From: an uncultured Brevinema sp.
GTDB taxonomy: Bacteria > Spirochaetota > Brevinematia > Brevinematales > Brevinemataceae
DNA: 18,474 nt
Direction of reading: 5' to 3'
NCBI GenBank assembly: GCA_947040475.1
Contig: CAMRBT010000009.1
Coordinates: 1 to 18,474 of the forward strand
Below are positions 15,883 to 18,474 of this stretch, piece after piece. Position 1 is the stretch's first letter; every line of letters starts with the position of its first letter. The translations under genes and the position numbers were made by a program. A model generated the notes under the pieces. It was given only the letters and a program-made list of their open reading frames with translations, was not told the origin of the DNA and ran no database searches.

Positions 15883-16613
15883 TAGATCATAAATCCTACG
15901 GTAAAACCAACATGAGAGATACTTGTTATGTCATATCCAACAAAATCTCCCCGAGTAAATTCTTCCAAAGCGAATCCACTACCAATATCAAAACCAAATA
16001 TGACAGCTAGATTACGGCTAATAAAAAAATTCATGCGAATGCTCATATCAAAGCGAGTGATTGTATAAGCTGCTTCAATAAAAGGATTAACAGTTTCTCG
16101 CTCTAAGAAATTAAAATCTTGAGCAAATAAGAAGTTCATACTAGTTGTTAAACCTTTTCCGTTTTTATTTCTTTTATCAGAAACTATTTTGGAAACACCT
16201 ATTCCATAACCAAGACGAGGCAGAAACATAGAGTTCCCTATTCCATCACCTAATACAGGAGTGAAAAAACGTACTGTTAGCAACAATCTAGTTTTTGGAG
16301 AAAATTCCAATGCTGGTAGATAAATTTCTAAAGAGGTAGCGTTAAAAAAATCTGCTGCAATATCAAAATCATAAAAAGATGAGTATATAGGAATAAATCC
16401 CCCAGTAAAACTAGAAGTAATAGCTAAATTAAAACCTTCTGCATCTTGTACTGAACTTTTTCTTTTAGAAGAACTCATAGTATTTTTTTTTGCTTGTTCT
16501 ATAAGGATTTTAGATTCAGCTGAGAGTTCTTGAGATTCTACATCTCTAGTTACGAATTGAGTATAGCCACTTATTGGTAAGCTTATCAAACAAAATAATA
16601 ATATTATTTTCAT
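15882..16613 (-). CDS. Outer-membrane beta-barrel candidate, paralogue 2, with altered C-terminus
   Basis: 243 aa, with the same signal peptide (MKIILLFCLISLPISGYT) and linker as paralogue 1 and a diverged barrel (RLLLTVRFFTPVLG; NLAVIFGFDIGSGFALEEF). It ends GFTVGFMI, so the terminal Phe of paralogue 1 is Ile here. The last codon and TAG stop come from fusion to the lipoprotein remnant: the TAG is read from bases that in the intact lipoprotein gene span two sense codons. Loss of the terminal aromatic may weaken BAM recognition. The ribosome site is AGAGGA 5 nt upstream, under a consensus-like promoter at 16652-16680. It is the first gene of the probable OMP-OMP-lipoprotein transcript. Confidence 0.82.
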   Translation of the reverse strand: MKIILLFCLISLPISGYTQFVTRDVESQELSAESKILIEQAKKNTMSSSKRKSSVQDAEGFNLAITSSFTGGFIPIYSSFYDFDIAADFFNATSLEIYLPALEFSPKTRLLLTVRFFTPVLGDGIGNSMFLPRLGYGIGVSKIVSDKRNKNGKGLTTSMNFLFAQDFNFLERETVNPFIEAAYTITRFDMSIRMNFFISRNLAVIFGFDIGSGFALEEFTRGDFVGYDITSISHVGFTVGFMI

Positions 16614-16638
16614 CAGATCCTCTTTGTTTTTATTTATA
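16391..16638 (-). repeat. Duplicated 5' region of outer-membrane gene, copy 2
   Basis: Partner of 15573-15822. The shared sequence extends about 25 bp upstream of the start codon and ends before the promoter, so only this copy has a recognisable promoter. Confidence 0.88.
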
Positions 16639-16651
16639 TAGTTATATTTAT

Positions 16652-16680
16652 AGTATATTGCATTATCACAAGATTGTCAA
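16652..16680 (-). promoter_or_regulatory. Promoter of the outer-membrane protein / lipoprotein operon
   Basis: On the minus strand TTGACA (16680-16675), a 17-bp spacer and TATACT (16657-16652) match the consensus except for one base. The start of transcription would be near 16645, giving a leader of about 32 nt. Confidence 0.82.
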
Positions 16681-16721
16681 TAAGAAAAATATATAAGTTT
16701 AGGAATCATAGATAGTTAATC

Positions 16722-16760
16722 AAAAAAATCCCCCATACCTAAAATAGGTATGAGAGGGAT
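16722..16760 (-). terminator. Intrinsic terminator of the structured RNA locus
   Basis: An 8-bp perfect stem (16734-16741 with 16745-16752) has a 3-nt loop and is extended by ATCCC/GGGAT (16728-16732 with 16756-16760) across a small internal loop. It is followed on the minus strand by seven T (16728-16722). The T-run is on the minus side only, so it terminates a minus-strand transcript coming from the right, just before the promoter at 16652-16680. Confidence 0.88.
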
Positions 16761-16777
16761 CTAGCAGTCAGTATATC

Positions 16778-16912
16778 CTACGTGTACAAAGATAGAATAT
16801 CCGACCCAACATATTGGAATATTAGCCATACTGTTATTAATAATATATAAGGTGTCCAGTGCTTATCTACTCCTGAAAATAGTAAAGCCCATAGAGTTCG
16901 TGCTGCTATCAT
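16778..16912 (-). CDS. Possible 44-aa hydrophobic peptide inside the RNA locus
   Basis: An ATG at 16912 opens 44 codons (MIAARTLWALLFSGVDKH, then a hydrophobic segment WTPYILLITVWLIFQYV, and a polar end) closed by TAG, about 18 bp before the terminator. It could be a single-pass membrane peptide, the profile of type I toxin-antitoxin toxins. There is no Shine-Dalgarno sequence. A TATAAT lies only 5 nt before the ATG (16918-16923), which would give a leaderless mRNA, but no -35 accompanies it. Family not recognised; it could be chance. Confidence 0.3.
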   Translation of the reverse strand: MIAARTLWALLFSGVDKHWTPYILLITVWLIFQYVGSDILSLYT

Positions 16913-17143
16913 CCAAGATTATAATCTAAATATTTCTACTTAGTACTGTAACGCTTAAATACACAAACTACTATGAGCTATTGATATAAAAATCTCTGCA
17001 AAAAGCTCATAACAGCTGTATTTGAAAACACTTAAAGATAGAGAAATCTAAATATTTCTATTTAACACTCATAGACTTTAAATATACAACTGCTATGAGC
17101 AAGTAATATAAGAATCTCTGCAAAAAGCTCATAACAGCTGTAT

Positions 17144-17162
17144 TGCAATTACTTTTATAGAT
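17144..17162. repeat. Inverted repeat, left arm (19 bp)
   Basis: Exact inverted copy of 17372-17390, with 209 bp between them. It forms the variable arm at the end of unit 2, so unit 1 has a different sequence in this position. Confidence 0.9.
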
Positions 17163-17182
17163 ACGAATCTAAATATTTCTAC

Positions 17183-17256
17183 TTAATACCGAACCATCTA
17201 AAAATATACAACTGCTATGAGCAAGTAATATAAAGATACCGATGGTTCGGCATTAA
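17183..17256. repeat. Long imperfect stem private to unit 3
   Basis: CCGAACCATC (17189-17198) and GATGGTTCGG (17241-17250) are perfect inverted copies. One mismatch further out, five more pairs form (17183-17187 with 17252-17256), giving 15 of 16 pairs around a loop that holds the conserved TGCTATGAGC core. Confidence 0.88.
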
Positions 17257-17303
17257 AACAAACATCCAGACACAAAAAGTATAGGCAAAAATACCTTTAA
17301 AAC

Positions 17304-17329
17304 AAAAAAAAGTTTTCACAACGAAAACT
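17304..17329 (-). terminator. Possible early terminator or attenuator in the structured RNA
   Basis: A 7-bp stem (17311-17317 with 17323-17329, loop 5 nt) is followed on the minus strand by eight T (17311-17304, the first also being the last base of the stem). The stem has only two G-C pairs, so it may terminate only partly. Termination here would release an RNA of about 86 nt carrying the 5' pairing arm. Confidence 0.5.
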
Positions 17330-17353
17330 CTATTAGTTTTATATACTAATAGA
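17329..17353. repeat. Hairpin in the 5' domain of the structured RNA
   Basis: A 9-bp perfect inverted repeat (17329-17337 with 17345-17353) with a 7-nt loop. It shares its first base with the stem of the adjacent early terminator, so the two may stack or compete. Confidence 0.7.
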
Positions 17354-17360
17354 AACAAAA

Positions 17361-17374
17361 GATTGTTACCAATC
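17361..17374. repeat. Small hairpin next to the 5' pairing arm
   Basis: GATTG (17361-17365) and CAATC (17370-17374) form a 5-bp stem with a TTAC loop on the plus strand. It overlaps the outer end of the 19-bp arm, so the two structures are partly exclusive. Confidence 0.55.
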
Positions 17375-17390
17375 TATAAAAGTAATTGCA
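17372..17390. repeat. Inverted repeat, right arm (19 bp), at the predicted RNA 5' end
   Basis: Exact inverted copy of 17144-17162. It begins at the predicted transcription start of the minus-strand promoter, so the RNA would start with the pairing arm itself. Confidence 0.9.
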
Positions 17391-17395
17391 TTATT

Positions 17396-17424
17396 ATTAT
17401 ATCACAAAAACAAAATCTTGTCAA
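17396..17424 (-). promoter_or_regulatory. Consensus sigma-70 promoter of the structured RNA
   Basis: On the minus strand TTGACA (17424-17419), a 17-bp spacer and TATAAT (17401-17396) match the consensus perfectly. Transcription should begin near the G at 17389. No ribosome site and start codon follow at the usual distance, which favours a noncoding product. Confidence 0.88.
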
Positions 17425-17483
17425 GTTGGTATTAGTAAAAATAATTAAAAAAGAGAAAACCCTGTCAAGTTGTTTTTTGTTCG

Positions 17484-17512
17484 TTGATTTTTATAATATT
17501 TTATCATATAAT
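17484..17512 (+). promoter_or_regulatory. Promoter of the DUF2971 gene
   Basis: TTGATT (17484-17489), a 17-bp spacer and TATAAT (17507-17512). The start would be near 17519, giving a short leader with the GGAG ribosome site. It diverges from the RNA promoter, with about 60 bp between the two -35 boxes. Confidence 0.7.
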
Positions 17513-17537
17513 ATATTATAAACTTAGGAGCAATAAC

Positions 17538-18365
17538 ATGTCAAAATTATTATACCACTATTGTAGTGTAGAAACTTTTTTCCAAATCATCAAAAATCAA
17601 ACACTACGATTAACAAATATACAATACATGAATGATGCGGAAGAACTACATTATGGAATGGATTTATTGGGGGAAGCAGAGGATAAATACAAAATTGAGA
17701 AAAAATTTCGATATGCTATGAGAATCTATGCTATGTGTTTTTGCGAAGAGAGAGACTTATTAAGTCAATGGAGAGGTTATGGAGATAATGCAGAAGGTGT
17801 TTCTATAGGTTTTGATTTTTCTATACTTAAAGATACAGATATATTTAAAGATAAAAATTCAGGAACAGAGTACTTTCATAGTTTACAACAAGTCTTGTAT
17901 AATCGTAAAAAACAACAACAACAAATAAATGAAGCCATAGAAGATAAAAACGAATTCCCCAATCAAGACTACAGAATTTTAGCGAAAAAATGGGGTGAAC
18001 TAATCTCTTCTTTAAAAAACACTAATTTTAAAGAAGAAAAAGAATGGAGATTTATAAGTGGTGTAAGCAAAATAGGTAACTCAAATAAAACAGATAAAAG
18101 TTTGTCATTTTGTGTAACGAATAAAAAACTTGTTCCCTATATAGATAGAAAATTCGAAGATGTTTTTAAGAAGAGTGAAAAAACTTGGTCTACCTCTACA
18201 AAAGTAGAGTTGGATGATGCTAAACATAAACATAGTCCCATCAAAAAAATTATTATAGGATCTTCTTGTAAACTAGATGAAATCACTATAAAAGAATTTT
18301 TATCTCATTATGGTATATATTATGTAGAAATTGAGAAATCTAAACTATCCTATAGAGCTAAATAA
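17538..18365 (+). CDS. DUF2971 family protein
   Basis: 275 aa from the ATG at 17538, chosen because GGAG lies 7 nt upstream; a frame-extended start at 17484 would fall on the promoter. The family pattern is clear: LYHYCSVETFFQIIKNQTLR near residues 4-23, IQYMNDAEELHYG near 28-40, LLSQWRGYGDNAEGVSIGF near 73-91, and KEEKEWRFISG near 165-175. DUF2971 has no settled biochemical role. Members are scattered, often accessory genes, and I recall them near phage-defence or toxin genes, which I cannot verify here. The H7/Y8 start with a later acidic MND..E motif loosely resembles ADP-ribosyltransferase-type folds; this is speculation. No signal peptide or membrane segment, so cytoplasmic. It stands alone with its own promoter and terminator beside the structured RNA. 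Confidence 0.88.
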   Translation: MSKLLYHYCSVETFFQIIKNQTLRLTNIQYMNDAEELHYGMDLLGEAEDKYKIEKKFRYAMRIYAMCFCEERDLLSQWRGYGDNAEGVSIGFDFSILKDTDIFKDKNSGTEYFHSLQQVLYNRKKQQQQINEAIEDKNEFPNQDYRILAKKWGELISSLKNTNFKEEKEWRFISGVSKIGNSNKTDKSLSFCVTNKKLVPYIDRKFEDVFKKSEKTWSTSTKVELDDAKHKHSPIKKIIIGSSCKLDEITIKEFLSHYGIYYVEIEKSKLSYRAK

Positions 18366-18399
18366 TGATTTCTAATCAGATAATATTAAAACAATCTAT

Positions 18400-18426
18400 A
18401 TCCTCCATTAATTTGGGGGATTTTCT
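18400..18426 (+). terminator. Intrinsic terminator of the DUF2971 gene
   Basis: A 7-bp stem (18400-18406 with 18415-18421, one T-G wobble) with an 8-nt loop is followed by TTTTCT. It lies 35 bp past the stop codon. Confidence 0.8.
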
Positions 18427-18474
18427 ATATAGCGTTGACTAAATGCATGAAATATATTATACTAAATCCACTAT

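Larger units (their letters stand above)
16923..17258 (-). repeat. Three tandem units of about 121-122 bp with conserved core and variable arms
   Basis: Units start at 16923, 17045 and 17166, each beginning AATCTAAATATTTCTA. Shared core elements are ACTATGAGC or TGCTATGAGC, then AATCTCTGCAAAAAGCTCAT and AACAGCTGTATT (units 1 and 2). In the core, TATGAGC pairs with GCTCATA (16972-16978 with 17005-17011; 17094-17100 with 17127-17133). Two arms differ completely between units: the one after TTTCTAyTTA and the one after GCTGTATT. Unit 3 keeps the first half, then departs into a private stem. Confidence 0.85.
16722..17389 (-). ncRNA. Predicted structured RNA of about 670 nt with three tandem units (undescribed)
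   Basis: A perfect promoter on the right and an intrinsic terminator on the left define a minus-strand transcript. In order it contains a 5' segment (17389-17372) complementary to 17144-17162; three small hairpins (17361-17374, 17329-17353, 17311-17329); a T-tract after the third hairpin that may end a short form of about 86 nt; a long stem (17183-17198 with 17241-17256); two more copies of a 121-122-bp unit with conserved core hairpins; and a 44-codon hydrophobic ORF. Enclosing terminal complementarity with small hairpins inside recalls retron msr-msd RNA, but no reverse transcriptase is present in the window. I recognise no tmRNA, RNase P, SRP or 6S signature. Either a regulatory RNA or an mRNA with a very long structured leader is possible. 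Confidence 0.6.

Noticed and set aside
16851..16941. Plus-strand short ORF encoding STPENSKAHRVRAAII-like sequence
   Set aside because: It has no start codon after the upstream stop, no ribosome site, and is opposite the predicted transcript. Probably chance.
16923..17258. CRISPR array (TTTCTACT recalls Cas12a repeats)
   Set aside because: The period is 121-122 bp, the conserved part is far longer than a CRISPR repeat, there are only three units, and no cas gene is visible.
16722..17389. tmRNA, RNase P RNA, 6S or SRP RNA
   Set aside because: None of the conserved core sequences of these RNAs is visible, and tandem units are not a feature of them.
17304..17390. tracrRNA (anti-repeat followed by hairpins and terminator)
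   Set aside because: The shape is similar, but the complement is a single segment inside a 121-bp unit and there is no CRISPR array or Cas9 gene.

Overview
The window is a strongly AT-rich bacterial chromosome segment with a Gram-negative (diderm) envelope. It carries a lipid A synthesis gene (lpxB), two lipoproteins, and two small outer-membrane beta-barrel candidates. The overall set best fits a spirochaete that makes lipid A (Brachyspira or Brevinema-like): a large membrane-anchored TPR protein resembles the spirochaetal flagellar collar protein FlcA, and the lipoproteins and barrels are lineage-specific. The phylum assignment is an inference from gene content; no rRNA or tRNA gene is visible.

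Layout. (1) 142-2088, minus: a repeat-built lipoprotein with its own perfect promoter (TTGACA-17-TATAAT) and terminator. (2) 2285-7931, minus: a compact probable five-gene operon, in transcription order a periplasmic beta-propeller protein, a TldE/PmbA-type protein, an unrecognised 572-aa protein, a divergent bifunctional-nuclease-like protein with a UVR motif, and 5-formyltetrahydrofolate cyclo-ligase. It ends at a terminator at 2204-2236. (3) 8074-14523, plus: a ComF-type phosphoribosyltransferase whose N-terminal zinc ribbon is only recovered with a non-AUG start, the acidic/TM/TPR protein, lpxB, ruvX and rsmE, ending at a strong terminator. (4) 14589-16680, minus: two paralogous outer-membrane proteins and a small lipoprotein, with a degraded second copy of the lipoprotein between the paralogues. 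This shows that an [OMP + lipoprotein] pair was duplicated and then partly deleted. (5) 16681-17537: about 860 bp without a conventional gene. (6) 17538-18365, plus: a DUF2971-family gene with its own promoter and terminator.

The most unusual stretch is region 5. A consensus minus-strand promoter (17396-17424) and a minus-strand intrinsic terminator (16722-16760) delimit a predicted transcript of about 670 nt. Its first 19 nt or so, starting at the predicted transcription start, are perfectly complementary to a segment about 230 nt downstream. The enclosed domain holds three short hairpins, an early T-tract terminator and a long 15/16-bp stem. Downstream lie two further tandem copies of a roughly 121-bp unit whose core is conserved while the flanking pairing segments differ, and then a 44-codon hydrophobic ORF just before the terminator. 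No reverse transcriptase, Cas gene or known RNA family is recognisable. I propose an undescribed structured RNA locus, possibly a small-toxin or RNA-regulated unit, divergently paired with the DUF2971 gene.
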